Below are positions 34,763 through 43,397 of a stretch of 64,000 nt of DNA, piece by piece (position 1 is the stretch's first letter; the number at the start of each line of letters is the position of its first letter). Under the pieces are notes generated by a model, which worked only from the letters and a program-made list of their open reading frames with translations, was not told the origin of the DNA and searched no databases. A program made the position numbers and the translations under genes. Source of the DNA: Rhodopseudomonas_A palustris_F (GTDB taxonomy: Bacteria > Pseudomonadota > Alphaproteobacteria > Rhizobiales > Xanthobacteraceae); the NCBI RefSeq assembly GCF_000013745.1, contig NC_007925.1:2914001-2978000 (forward strand), given 5' to 3'.

Positions 34763-37700
34763 ATGCTGGTGCGCCTTGCGAATTCACGGGCCCCTGCCCC
34801 GCGGCACGCCGAACTAGCCGCCGAGCTGCGGGCGCGCGGATTCGAGGGAGATCTGGCGCACGCCTATGGCGAACGTATCGTCGCGGCGACCGATAACTCG
34901 ATTTACCAGCTCCTGCCGGAGCTCGTCGTCTTCCCGCGGAGCGTGGAAGACCTGGTGCGGGTCGCCCGTGTAACGGCCGAGCCGCGCTTTGCAAATATCG
35001 TGCTCGCACCTCGCGGTGGCGGAACGGGCACCAACGGCCAGTCGCTGACCGAAGGCGTTGTGGTCGATGTCTCGCGCCACATGAACGGAATTCTCGAGAT
35101 CAACCCGGAGGAGCGCTGGGTTCGGGTACAGGCCGGCGTAGTTAAGGACCAGCTCAATGCCGCGTTGGCCGAACACGGCCTGTTCTTCCCGCCCGAACTC
35201 TCAACCTCCAACCGCGCCACGATCGGGGGCATGATCAGCACCGATGCCAGCGGCCAGGGCTCCTGCCTCTACGGCAAGACGCGTGACCACGTGCTGGAGC
35301 TGACCACCGTCTTGCTGGATGGCACGGCCTGGACATCGCGGGCGCTGGAAGATGATGAGCTGCAGCAGATCCAACAGCGCAGCGACCTCGTCGGCACCGT
35401 CCACCGACTGATCGACACGGTCCAGCGCGAGCAAGCGGACGCGATCGCCGCCCATTTCCCGAAGCTGAACCGGTGCCTGACCGGCTATGACCTCGCGCAC
35501 ATCCGTGATGATCGCGGCCGCTTCAACCTGAACGCGATCCTTTGCGGCAGCGAGGGCACGCTCGGGCTGATCGCGGAAGCCAAACTGAACGTGGTGCCGA
35601 TCCCGAAATACAGCGCATTGGTCAATGTGCGCTATGGCAGTTTCGATGCGGCGTTGCGTGACGCGCAGGACCTGATGCGGTTTGGCGCCGCTTCGATCGA
35701 GACCGTCGATTCCAAGGTGCTCGGCCTTGCGCAGGACGATGTGGTCTGGGACTCGGTCCGGCAATACTTCCCGCAGGACGATCGGCAGCGCGCCATGGGC
35801 GCGAACCTCGTCGAGTTCGTTGGCGACAGCAATGAGAAGGTCGAGGCGGCGATCGGCCGGATCGCGGAGGCGCTTGGCTCGGCTGTGCCGTCGCGCGGTC
35901 GCCTCGGCTTTACGGTGGCCCGCGGCGCAAGCGAGGTGAACGCAATCTGGGCCATGCGCAAGAAATCGGTCGGTCTGCTCGGCAATATGCACGGCGACAA
36001 GCGGCCGATTCCCTTCGTGGAGGACACCGCCGTTCCACCCGAGAATCTGGCCGATTACATCGCCGAGTTCCGAGCCCTGCTCGACGCCCACGGGCTGGTC
36101 TACGGCATGTTCGGCCATGTCGATGCCGGCGTGCTGCATGTGCGTCCGGCCATCGACATGAAGGACCCGGCCCAGGAGCCGCTGATCCGAGAAATCACCG
36201 AACAGGTTGTCCAGCTTACCGAGAAATATGGCGGGCTGCTCTGGGGTGAGCATGGCAAGGGCGTGCGCTCCGAGTTCTCGCCACGCTTTTTCGGACCGCT
36301 CTATCCGACGTTACAGTCGATCAAGGCCGCCTTCGACCCCCGCAACCAGCTCAATCCGGGAAAGATTGCGGCGCCCGCTGATGGCGTCCTGTTGACCATT
36401 GATGGGCTGACCACGCGCGGTCAGATCGACCGGGTGATCCCTGCTCCCACCCGCGCCGCTTACGACGGGGCGCTCCACTGCAACGGCAACGGGGCCTGCT
36501 TTACCTGGGATCCGGACGAAGCGATGTGCCCCTCCTACAAGGCCACGCGCGACCGCCGGCATTCGCCGAAGGGCCGCGCCTCGCTCACTCGCGAATGGTT
36601 GAGGCAGTTGGCGACACTCGGCATCGATCCGATCGCCGAGGCTGCGGCGCTTCGGCAACGCTCCGGTTGGCGGCATTTTCCCGCGCGGCTGCGCAATAGC
36701 TGGGCGCGCGAGCCGGACTTCTCCCATGCCGTGAAAGAAGCGATGGACGGTTGCCTCGCGTGCAAGTCCTGCAGCGGGCAGTGTCCGATCAAGGTTGACG
36801 TGCCAGCCTTGCGAGCGAAATTCCTGGAAATCTACCACGGCCGCTATCTGCGGCCGCTGCGCGACCACATGGTCGGTTCACTGGAGACGATGTTGCCCCT
36901 GCTCGGGAGGATGGGGTGGCTGTATAACGCCGCCATCGCCAGTCCGCCCGGCCGTGCCGCGCTACGCGCGATCGGCATGGTGCATACGCCGCGGCTTTCC
37001 GGCATTTCGATGCGACGGGAACTGACCGCGCGCGGAATTGCGATGGCAACCCCGCAGGCGCTTGCCGCGCTCCCGGTTGAGCAACGCGCGCGTAGCGTGG
37101 TGCTGGTGCAGGACGCCTTCACGAGCTGGCATGAGTCGCATGTCGTGCTCGCAGTACTCGATCTCATGCAGGCGATCGGATTCAGGCCATTCATCGCGCC
37201 GCTCCGCCCCAATGGAAAGCCGCTGCATGTGCAAGGCTTTCTCGGCGCCTTCATCCGCACCGCCTCCAGCAACGCCGCCATGCTGCGCGACCTGGCAGCG
37301 ACCGGCATCGAGCTGGTTGGCGTGGATGCTTCCATGACGCTGACCTACCGCTCGGAATACGACATGCTGGCTGAAGCAGACCGGCCGCCGCCCGTGCTAT
37401 TGCTCCAGGAATGGCTGGCTCGACACCGCGACGCCATCCCGAGGATGGTCGGCGCCGGTGGTGAATACCTGCTGCTGCCGCATTGCTCGGAGCGCTCGCT
37501 CGCCCTCACGAGTCTGCGGGACTGGCAAACGGCATTCGCGGCCGCGGGCACCAGTCTGCGCGTGCTGCCGTCGGGCTGCTGCGGCATGGCCGGAACCTAT
37601 GGCCACGAGACGGAACACCGGGCCTCGTCCGAGCAAATCTACGGCATGAGCTGGGGACGTCAGGTCAAAAGATGGGCGCAGAGCGGCCGCTTGCTGGCGA

Positions 37701-37795
37701 CCGGCTACTCCTGCCGATCGCAGGTCAAGATCATCGACGGGCAGATGCTCGCGCACCCCGCGCAGGCCTTGCTCGCGTGTCTCGGGAAACGCTGA
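34763..37795 (+). CDS. FAD-linked, Fe-S D-2-hydroxyacid dehydrogenase (YdiJ / D-2-hydroxyglutarate type)
   Basis: 1010 residues, the usual length of YdiJ-type enzymes. The N-terminal FAD_binding_4 domain shows LAPRGGGTGTNGQSLTEGVVVD near residue 93 and LFFPPELSTSNRATIGGMISTDASGQGS. An FAD-oxidase C domain follows (MFGHVDAGVLHVRPAID, then LWGEHGKGVRSEF). The Fe-S region has CLACKSCSGQCPIKVD near residue 660, and a CCG-type domain is at the end (HCSERSL, LPSGCCGMAGTYGHE). The family oxidises D-2-hydroxyglutarate or D-lactate and passes electrons to quinone or ETF. It is divergent from the MFS operon and convergent with the SMP-30 gene. AGGAGG lies before the ATG. Confidence 0.88.
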   Translation: MLVRLANSRAPAPRHAELAAELRARGFEGDLAHAYGERIVAATDNSIYQLLPELVVFPRSVEDLVRVARVTAEPRFANIVLAPRGGGTGTNGQSLTEGVVVDVSRHMNGILEINPEERWVRVQAGVVKDQLNAALAEHGLFFPPELSTSNRATIGGMISTDASGQGSCLYGKTRDHVLELTTVLLDGTAWTSRALEDDELQQIQQRSDLVGTVHRLIDTVQREQADAIAAHFPKLNRCLTGYDLAHIRDDRGRFNLNAILCGSEGTLGLIAEAKLNVVPIPKYSALVNVRYGSFDAALRDAQDLMRFGAASIETVDSKVLGLAQDDVVWDSVRQYFPQDDRQRAMGANLVEFVGDSNEKVEAAIGRIAEALGSAVPSRGRLGFTVARGASEVNAIWAMRKKSVGLLGNMHGDKRPIPFVEDTAVPPENLADYIAEFRALLDAHGLVYGMFGHVDAGVLHVRPAIDMKDPAQEPLIREITEQVVQLTEKYGGLLWGEHGKGVRSEFSPRFFGPLYPTLQSIKAAFDPRNQLNPGKIAAPADGVLLTIDGLTTRGQIDRVIPAPTRAAYDGALHCNGNGACFTWDPDEAMCPSYKATRDRRHSPKGRASLTREWLRQLATLGIDPIAEAAALRQRSGWRHFPARLRNSWAREPDFSHAVKEAMDGCLACKSCSGQCPIKVDVPALRAKFLEIYHGRYLRPLRDHMVGSLETMLPLLGRMGWLYNAAIASPPGRAALRAIGMVHTPRLSGISMRRELTARGIAMATPQALAALPVEQRARSVVLVQDAFTSWHESHVVLAVLDLMQAIGFRPFIAPLRPNGKPLHVQGFLGAFIRTASSNAAMLRDLAATGIELVGVDASMTLTYRSEYDMLAEADRPPPVLLLQEWLARHRDAIPRMVGAGGEYLLLPHCSERSLALTSLRDWQTAFAAAGTSLRVLPSGCCGMAGTYGHETEHRASSEQIYGMSWGRQVKRWAQSGRLLATGYSCRSQVKIIDGQMLAHPAQALLACLGKR

Positions 37796-37796
37796 G

Positions 37797-38720
37797 CTAG
37801 AGGGCGTGCGAGAACATCGGCAGGCCCGGTGTTTCGAGCTCGGCGCGGAGCAGCGTCCCGCTGCGGCTTTCGGTGATGAAGAGGCTCTTTCGCTCCGGTC
37901 CGCCAAAAGCAAGGTTCGTCGTGCCGACGCCCGCACAGGAGACGATGCGATCGAGCGGCTCTGCCAGCGGTGACAGCCGCCATATGGAGCCGAAGCCGGT
38001 GTGGCAGACTAGCAGGTTGCCTGCATTGTCCAGCGCCAGTCCATCGGGGCCGCCGGGGCCGCCGTGCAGATGAGAGAATATGCCGACCTTGGTGGTCAGG
38101 CCGCTGGTCGGCAGTGGCACGCGCCAGATCTGGTTGGCCCGCGTCACCGCCACCAGCAGAAAACTCTCCGCTGGATCGACGACGATGCCGTTCGGACTCG
38201 GGATCGTGTTGATCAGGCAGCTGAGACGGCCATCGGGCGTGAGCTTCCAGACCCGGCCGGTGGGATCGTGCATCCCGGTCTGGCCCTGATCGGTGAAGTA
38301 CAAATTGCCCGACGGCGCGAAGACGAGATCGTTCACGCCCTTGAAACTCTCGCTTGCCGCCGTCTCCAGGACCGGCGTGACGCTGCCGCTGGCGGGATCC
38401 AGCAGCATGATCCCGCGCTTGTAGTCGGTGATGAACACGCGGCCGTCGCGGTGAATCTTCAGCCCGTTCGGCCAGCCGTCATATTCCGAGACGAGCTCCC
38501 ATTCGCCGTCCGCACTGACGCGAAAGATGCGGCCATACGGAATATCCGTGATGTACAGCCGGCCCTGCCGATCGAAGGATGGCCCCTCGAGGAAGCCGTC
38601 GATCTCGCGGCCGCCCTGGTTGGCATCCGCCCAGGCGGTGCGGCGCGGCTTGCGGAAACGGTCCGGAAGCGCTGTGAAAACGCTCGTTTCGATCCGGCGC
38701 GGCGGACTGAAGAACGTCAT
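37797..38720 (-). CDS. SMP-30/gluconolactonase-like lactonase (copy 1)
   Basis: A 307-residue six-bladed beta-propeller of the SMP-30/gluconolaconase family, a calcium-dependent lactonase fold. Ligand regions visible: FLEGPSFDRQGRLYITDI (metal Glu) near residue 43, YDGWPNGLKIHRDGRVF near 80, FKGVNDLVFAPSGNLYFTD near 125 (Asn-Asp metal ligands), IPSPNGIVVDP near 172 and GGPDGLALDNAGNLLV near 223 (metal Asp). There is no signal peptide. It is the same length as, and roughly four-fifths identical to, the copy at 42459-43382. Its start overlaps the stop of the truncated amidohydrolase. Confidence 0.87.
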   Translation of the reverse strand: MTFFSPPRRIETSVFTALPDRFRKPRRTAWADANQGGREIDGFLEGPSFDRQGRLYITDIPYGRIFRVSADGEWELVSEYDGWPNGLKIHRDGRVFITDYKRGIMLLDPASGSVTPVLETAASESFKGVNDLVFAPSGNLYFTDQGQTGMHDPTGRVWKLTPDGRLSCLINTIPSPNGIVVDPAESFLLVAVTRANQIWRVPLPTSGLTTKVGIFSHLHGGPGGPDGLALDNAGNLLVCHTGFGSIWRLSPLAEPLDRIVSCAGVGTTNLAFGGPERKSLFITESRSGTLLRAELETPGLPMFSHAL

Positions 38721-38944
38721 TGAGCGACTTCGGGCAGCAGCGTCGCGCCCTTTGCGGCCGGATAGGTCTTGTCATAGGTGTGGAAATGGCAATCCGTGGC
38801 GCCCGGCGGCGGAACGAAGCGCGGCTTCTCCGAGCCGCTCGACCACCGAACCTCCGCCGCCTTCGCAAGTCCGGCGACAGCGGATACAGCGAGTCCGGCC
38901 AAAACCGTCCCCCGCGTGAATGCAGTTGATGCCACGACGTTCAT
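38717..38944 (-). pseudogene. Truncated amidohydrolase (N-terminal 75 codons)
   Basis: The product begins MNVVASTAFTRGTVLAGL, a signal-peptide-like start, and continues with GATDCHFHTYDKTYPAAKGATLLPEVAQ before stopping. This matches residues ~1-75 of the intact paralogue at 43398-44354, including the HxH metal motif (HFH). All of the remaining TIM barrel is absent. The stop codon overlaps the SMP-30 start by four bases (38717-38720), so the truncation kept translational coupling. In set 2 the intact amidohydrolase sits in exactly this position before its SMP-30 gene. Confidence 0.75.
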
Positions 38945-39003
38945 CCTCCCATTTTTATTATGGGGAGGCTTATAAGCCGGGCCGATTAGTCGGGCAAGAA
39001 AAA

Positions 39004-39023
39004 TGAAACGACGTTGCGTTCTA
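39004..39023. promoter_or_regulatory. Putative IclR operator, copy 4
   Basis: TGAAACGACGTTGCGTTCTA lies between the IclR stop (39021) and the amidohydrolase remnant/SMP-30 start (38944). It shares the first 12 bases with the copy at 29572. The position, about 60 bp upstream of the SMP-30 operon, fits an operator. Confidence 0.5.
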
Positions 39024-39764
39024 CGCGTTGGTCTTTCGCCGGCTGCGCTTTGCGTCTGCAGATGACACGGTGCCCCCGCAGGCCATTGTGAGCTTGTGGG
39101 CAGCCTCGACCAGTGGTGCCTTGGCCTGCTCCGCCCGCGCCGTGGTAAGCCGGCTGATAGGCCCGGAGATGGCCAGCGCGCCGACCAGCGATTCACCGAT
39201 GCCGAACACGGGCATGGCGAGCGCGGCCGCATGAGGATCCGTCACGCCCGAAGTGAACAGCGGCAGCTCGTCGTCAGGTCCAGGCGGCCCGGATTCGTAT
39301 CGGCGCAGCGTCTGCGCAATGGCGGACTTGTCCATCGGACGGGTATCGCCCGGCTGCACGGCCATGCGGATCCGGTTGGTGGTCTCCACCCGAAACAGAC
39401 ACAGCCGCTCGTCGCCGTTCCGAACATAGAAGGACGTCGTTTCTCCGGTCTTCGCGGCGAGCTGTTCGAGCACGGGCATGACATGGTCGGACAGACGAAA
39501 CGCCTGCTGATAGGCTGTCCCGAGGCGCAAGGTCTCCGCATCAAGCCGGTAGCTGCCGTCGGGAAGGCGTGCGATTAGCCGATATCGCTGCAGCGACAAT
39601 GCAAGCCGCAGGATCGTGCTCTTGACCAGACCGGTCCGCTCGGCCAACTCGGCGAGGCTCAAGGCGCCGTCGCCCCGGCGGAACGCGGTCAAAACCGCCA
39701 ATGCGCGTTCGGCGGCCGATACGCCCTTGAGTACGGGTGGCTTCTTAACGGTCTGCTTGGCCAT
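39021..39764 (-). CDS. IclR-family transcriptional regulator
   Basis: 247 residues. The N-terminal winged helix-turn-helix is ALAVLTAFRRGDGALSLAELAERTGLVKSTILRLALSLQ. The IclR effector domain has FYVRNGDERLCLFRVETTNRIRMAVQPG and GVTDPHAAALAMPVFG. These regulators sense small organic acids and usually bind inverted repeats. It lies directly upstream of, and in the same direction as, the SMP-30 operon of set 1. It is the obvious candidate to bind the TGAAACGACGTT-type motif found at three promoters in this set. Start ATG 39762-39764. Confidence 0.9.
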   Translation of the reverse strand: MAKQTVKKPPVLKGVSAAERALAVLTAFRRGDGALSLAELAERTGLVKSTILRLALSLQRYRLIARLPDGSYRLDAETLRLGTAYQQAFRLSDHVMPVLEQLAAKTGETTSFYVRNGDERLCLFRVETTNRIRMAVQPGDTRPMDKSAIAQTLRRYESGPPGPDDELPLFTSGVTDPHAAALAMPVFGIGESLVGALAISGPISRLTTARAEQAKAPLVEAAHKLTMACGGTVSSADAKRSRRKTNA

Positions 39765-40215
39765 CTCAAATCCTCGTTTCGGCCACCTCCTACGGCATTC
39801 TTAACGTAGGCAGAAGGACTATGATGCCATCGCAGGGGGCCGGTGACGAAGTCGCCCTCGAGAAGAGGCCGCAATTGAACCACTTCAGTCGACGAAGCGT
39901 AAACCGGAAATGTCCACGTCAGAGCCGAATATTGGACCGCAACCGCCAAACCGACCGCTGACGGTGCTCAGTTCAAGCAATCAGCGTATGCGCCAGTCCG
40001 CGACTCACGCAAGGCCGCTCGCAGCGATAAGAACTCCGTGTGTTTCGGCTCCGAATATTGCCCCCTTTCGGCGTCCAACGTTGACCCCAGGCCAGGCCAT
40101 AATTTGGAATGAATCGCGCAACTTATGGCGCGTCGGGTGGGCGCTGTCTTGGCGCCTATTGGAGTCAAATGCGACGCAGATTTACAGTTAGGCCGCGCGG
40201 CCTGGATGACATACT

Positions 40216-40229
40216 TTGACGCACGTCAA
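40216..40229. promoter_or_regulatory. FixK/FNR-type box TTGAC-N4-GTCAA
   Basis: TTGACGCACGTCAA is a perfect palindrome in its half-sites and fits the FNR/FixK pattern TTGAYNNNNRTCAA. It lies 110 bp upstream of the sigma-54 activator start. In Rhodopseudomonas, FNR-type regulators such as AadR and FixK control low-oxygen catabolism. Confidence 0.5.
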
Positions 40230-40272
40230 TATGGCTGCCGGCATTTGATCCACACGTGCGTCACCGATGCGG

Positions 40273-40287
40273 CCCCCCCCCCCCCCC
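40273..40287. repeat. Homopolymeric tract of 15 C
   Basis: An uninterrupted C15 run, 51 bp upstream of the activator's ATG, in the presumed 5' leader or promoter. Such tracts are prone to slipped-strand mispairing; sequencing error in length is also possible. Confidence 0.8.
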
Positions 40288-40338
40288 GGACCGGTGCAAG
40301 ACGCTCAGGCCGGATTAAGATCTAGGGAACTGCCTTCC

Positions 40339-42225
40339 ATGTCACACGACATCGTCGTTTTTTCGGTGACGACGTCTCTGACCAAGACGATCAAGCGGGT
40401 CCTGGCCGACATGGGCGAGTCGTTTCGGGTCTATGAGGAAGATCTGTTCAACGTCCTGCCCCTGGTCGAGGCGGAGGTGAAGGCTGGCGCCCGTGTCATC
40501 ATCAGCCGAGGCGGGACTGCGGACCTGATCCGGAAGCACTTCACCCCGCCCGTCGTGGAGATCCATCACGACTATTTCGGCGTCCATAAGGTCGTTCAGC
40601 AGGCGCTCGAAGTCTCCGACAAAATTGCGACCGTGGCATTCCCGCTCTATGCGGAAATCATGCAAAACTACTCGGAGATGTGCGGGATACCCATTTTCAC
40701 GCGGGTGATCCGCGAGAGTGGGGAGATCGAGGAGGCGCTTGAGGAACTGCAGGCGCGCGGAATTCGCGTGGTGATCGGCGGCCTGAGCGTCGCGCGCATG
40801 GCCAAGCGGTTCGGCATTGCCGCAATTATGGGCGACGCCGACGAAATGGCAATTCGACTGGCCGTCGAGCAGGCGCGCCACACGCTGAAATATGTTCTCA
40901 ACCTCGATCGCCAGTACAACATCGTTTCAGCGATATTGAACTGCGCCAATGAAGGCATTCTTGGCGTCGACGGGTCAGGCACGATTTTCGAGTTGAACCA
41001 CCATGCCCATCGCCTGCTCGGATGCGGACGTGGCGACAATATCAATACTATACTGCCGGAGAGCGATTCCCGGATCGCCATCACCAACGGTGAGCCTATT
41101 CGAAGCCGCATCGTCAATTCAGGCAAGGCGACATTGATTTTCAATGCGTCGCCGATCGACTATGGCGAGAACGGCGGCGGGACGGTGCTAACCGTTCAGG
41201 AAGGCGACTACATCCAGGGCATCAGCCAGAAAATCCGGCAACAACATATCGCGAAAGGTCACGTTGCTCGCATTCGCTTCGAAGACATCGTCGGCAAGGG
41301 CGAAGCGATCCACCACACCATCGAACGCGCCAAGAAATTCGCGTTGTCTGAAAGTTCAGTGCTGATCATCGGCGAAACCGGCACCGGAAAGGAGCTGTTC
41401 GCCCAAAGCATCCACAATCACAGCCGCCGGCACAGTAAGCCCTTCGTCGCAATCAATTGCGCGGCACTGCCGAACAACGTTCTGGAAAGCGAGCTCTTCG
41501 GCTACGTCCGGGGGGCATTCACGGGCGCGAAAGACGCAGGCAAGTCCGGCATCTTCGAACTCGCACATGGCGGCTCCGTATTCCTCGACGAGATCGGCGA
41601 GATCCCCATCGAAATGCAAGCGAAGCTTCTGCGCGTCATCCAGGAACGCCAAGTGCAGCGGATCGGCGATGATAAGTTGGTTCCTGTGGATGTCCGTGTG
41701 ATTTCCGCAACGAACAAGAACGTCGACAACGAAGTCAAGCTCGGACGATTTCGGGAGGATCTCTATTTCCGCCTCAACACACTGGAATTGGAGCTTCCGC
41801 CACTGCGAGAACGCACCGGCGACGTGCCGACACTCATACGCCACTTCATGGGCAGGGCGGGCCGCAGGGAGGTGTCGTTCACACCAGACGCCCAAAGATT
41901 TCTGAACGTATATTCCTGGCCCGGCAACGTCCGCCAGCTTGGCAACTTCATCGAGCGCCTGAACGTTCTGTACGACCAGCCCTCAATGTCCTTGTCCGAG
42001 GTCTGCGACTTGCTCGGGACAGCTGCAGGCGCATCCGTTCAGGGGGCCGCGCAGCAGCGACCATCGACCTTGGCCCCGGACGACGAAAACGTGCTGGAGA
42101 AGATGGAGCGGGACCTGATCGCGGAAGCCCTAGACATCACGACCGGCAATCGAGAGAAAGCCAGCATCATTCTCGGCATCAGCCCGAGCACGCTGGGACG
42201 GAAAAAGAAGCAATACGGGCTCTGA
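40339..42225 (+). CDS. Sigma-54-dependent activator with PrpR-type sensor domain
   Basis: 628 residues. The N-terminal PrpR_N domain (about 1-180: ARVIISRGGTADLIRKH, VGIGGLSVARMAKRFG-like core) senses small organic acids in relatives such as PrpR. A short PAS-like segment (195-290) follows. The AAA+ domain has Walker A GETGTGKE (345-352) and the sigma-54-contacting GAFTGA loop (392-397). The C-terminal Fis-type HTH is NREKASIILGISPSTLGRKKKQYG. It is intact and should open sigma-54 promoters. It converges on the SMP-30 operon whose -24/-12 promoter lies at 47874-47888. The start at ATG 40339 follows AGGGAA. Confidence 0.9.
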   Translation: MSHDIVVFSVTTSLTKTIKRVLADMGESFRVYEEDLFNVLPLVEAEVKAGARVIISRGGTADLIRKHFTPPVVEIHHDYFGVHKVVQQALEVSDKIATVAFPLYAEIMQNYSEMCGIPIFTRVIRESGEIEEALEELQARGIRVVIGGLSVARMAKRFGIAAIMGDADEMAIRLAVEQARHTLKYVLNLDRQYNIVSAILNCANEGILGVDGSGTIFELNHHAHRLLGCGRGDNINTILPESDSRIAITNGEPIRSRIVNSGKATLIFNASPIDYGENGGGTVLTVQEGDYIQGISQKIRQQHIAKGHVARIRFEDIVGKGEAIHHTIERAKKFALSESSVLIIGETGTGKELFAQSIHNHSRRHSKPFVAINCAALPNNVLESELFGYVRGAFTGAKDAGKSGIFELAHGGSVFLDEIGEIPIEMQAKLLRVIQERQVQRIGDDKLVPVDVRVISATNKNVDNEVKLGRFREDLYFRLNTLELELPPLRERTGDVPTLIRHFMGRAGRREVSFTPDAQRFLNVYSWPGNVRQLGNFIERLNVLYDQPSMSLSEVCDLLGTAAGASVQGAAQQRPSTLAPDDENVLEKMERDLIAEALDITTGNREKASIILGISPSTLGRKKKQYGL

Positions 42226-42322
42226 TCGTCAGCACGGATGCGCGCAACGATGCGATCGTCGCTGCCCGCCGAGGAAGCATAACCGGAGTGAACAACTCCG
42301 CAGGCTCCGGAATGTAGTCGAT

Positions 42323-42359
42323 ATTGTCGATCAGCGCTTCAACAGCGCTGATCGACAAT
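42323..42359. terminator. Perfect 16-bp hairpin between convergent genes
   Basis: ATTGTCGATCAGCGCT and its exact complement flank the 5-base loop TCAAC. It lies about 100 bp from both the activator stop and the SMP-30 stop. It has no T-run, so it may be a factor-assisted bidirectional terminator or an RNA-stabilising hairpin. Confidence 0.5.
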
Positions 42360-42458
42360 GACGCCGTACTCACCATTTTCTCTGATAGCGCAGTTCCTCC
42401 GCAGCGCAGGAGAGCGCACTGCCGATACAAAGCCGACGCGGCGATCGCCGTGCCGTGC

Positions 42459-43382
42459 TCAAGCGCTATGCGAGTACATCTGAAGGCCGGGTATATCGAG
42501 TTCAGCGCGCAAGATGGTGCCCGTGCGGCTCTCGGTGATGAAGGCGAACTTTCTCTCCGGGCCGCCGAAGGCAATATTCGTCGTGCCGACGCCTGCGCAG
42601 GACACGATGCGATCAAGCGGCTCGGCAACCGGTGACAGCCGCCACACCGAGCCGAACCCGGTGTGACAAACGAGCAGATTTCCGGCTTCGTCGAGCGCGA
42701 GGCCGTCCGGACCACCCGGACCACCGTGCAGATGGGCAAAGATGCCAACCTTGGCGACAATGCCGCTGGCCAGCAACGGAATGCGCCAAATCTGATTTGC
42801 CCGGGTCACCGCCAATAAGAGCACCGACTCATGGGCATCAACCACGATTCCGTTTGGGCTGGGCACCGTATCGATGAGGCAAGTGAGCCGGTGTTCCGGC
42901 GTCAGACACCAGACCCGGCCGGTCGGATCCTGCATCCCCGTCTGGCCCTGATCGGTGAAATAGAGATTTCCTGAAGGCGCGAAGACGAGATCATTGACGC
43001 CCTTAAATCCCTCTGACCCCGCTGTCTCCAAGATGGGTTCGACGTTTCCTTTGTCGGGATCGAGCAGCAAGATCCCGCGCTTATAGTCAGCGATGAAGAT
43101 GCGGCCATCGCGATGGATCTTCAATCCGTTCGGCCAGCCATCATATTCGGCGACCTGTTCCCAGTTTCCCTCGGCATCGACCCGGAAAACGCGACCATAG
43201 GGAATGTCGGTGACGTATAGGCGGCCCTGCTGGTCGAAGGACGGCCCCTCAAGGAACGAATCGATCGGTCGTCCCCCCTGGTTCGCGTCGGCCCACGTGG
43301 TGCGGCGCGGCTTGCGGAAGCGGTCTGGAAGCCGCGAGAACACGGTGGTTTCCAACCGACGTGGCGGCGAAAAATAAGTCAT
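42459..43382 (-). CDS. SMP-30/gluconolactonase-like lactonase (copy 2)
   Basis: 307 residues, the second copy of the six-bladed propeller lactonase. The metal-binding regions are conserved: FLEGPSFDQQGRLYVTDI, FKGVNDLVFAPSGNLYFTD, VPSPNGIVVDA and GGPDGLALDEAGNLLV. It aligns without gaps to 37797-38720. It is the last gene of the sigma-54-controlled operon, 15 bp after the amidohydrolase. It likely opens a lactone formed in the same pathway. Confidence 0.88.
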   Translation of the reverse strand: MTYFSPPRRLETTVFSRLPDRFRKPRRTTWADANQGGRPIDSFLEGPSFDQQGRLYVTDIPYGRVFRVDAEGNWEQVAEYDGWPNGLKIHRDGRIFIADYKRGILLLDPDKGNVEPILETAGSEGFKGVNDLVFAPSGNLYFTDQGQTGMQDPTGRVWCLTPEHRLTCLIDTVPSPNGIVVDAHESVLLLAVTRANQIWRIPLLASGIVAKVGIFAHLHGGPGGPDGLALDEAGNLLVCHTGFGSVWRLSPVAEPLDRIVSCAGVGTTNIAFGGPERKFAFITESRTGTILRAELDIPGLQMYSHSA

Positions 43383-43397
43383 TGTGCGAACCTCGGA

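Larger units (their letters stand above)
39765..40338. other. 574-bp regulatory region between the two catabolic sets
   Basis: No gene is supported. Two similar words, AGCCGAATATTG near 39925 and CTCCGAATATTG near 40051, may be traces of repeats. The 3' half contains a FixK/FNR-type box (40216-40229) and a run of 15 C (40273-40287) shortly before the sigma-54 activator gene. Confidence 0.5.

Noticed and set aside
40273..40338. Upstream Met at 40267 as an alternative activator start
   Set aside because: It would translate the C15 tract into a Pro run with no homology; the ATG at 40339 begins the PrpR_N domain exactly.
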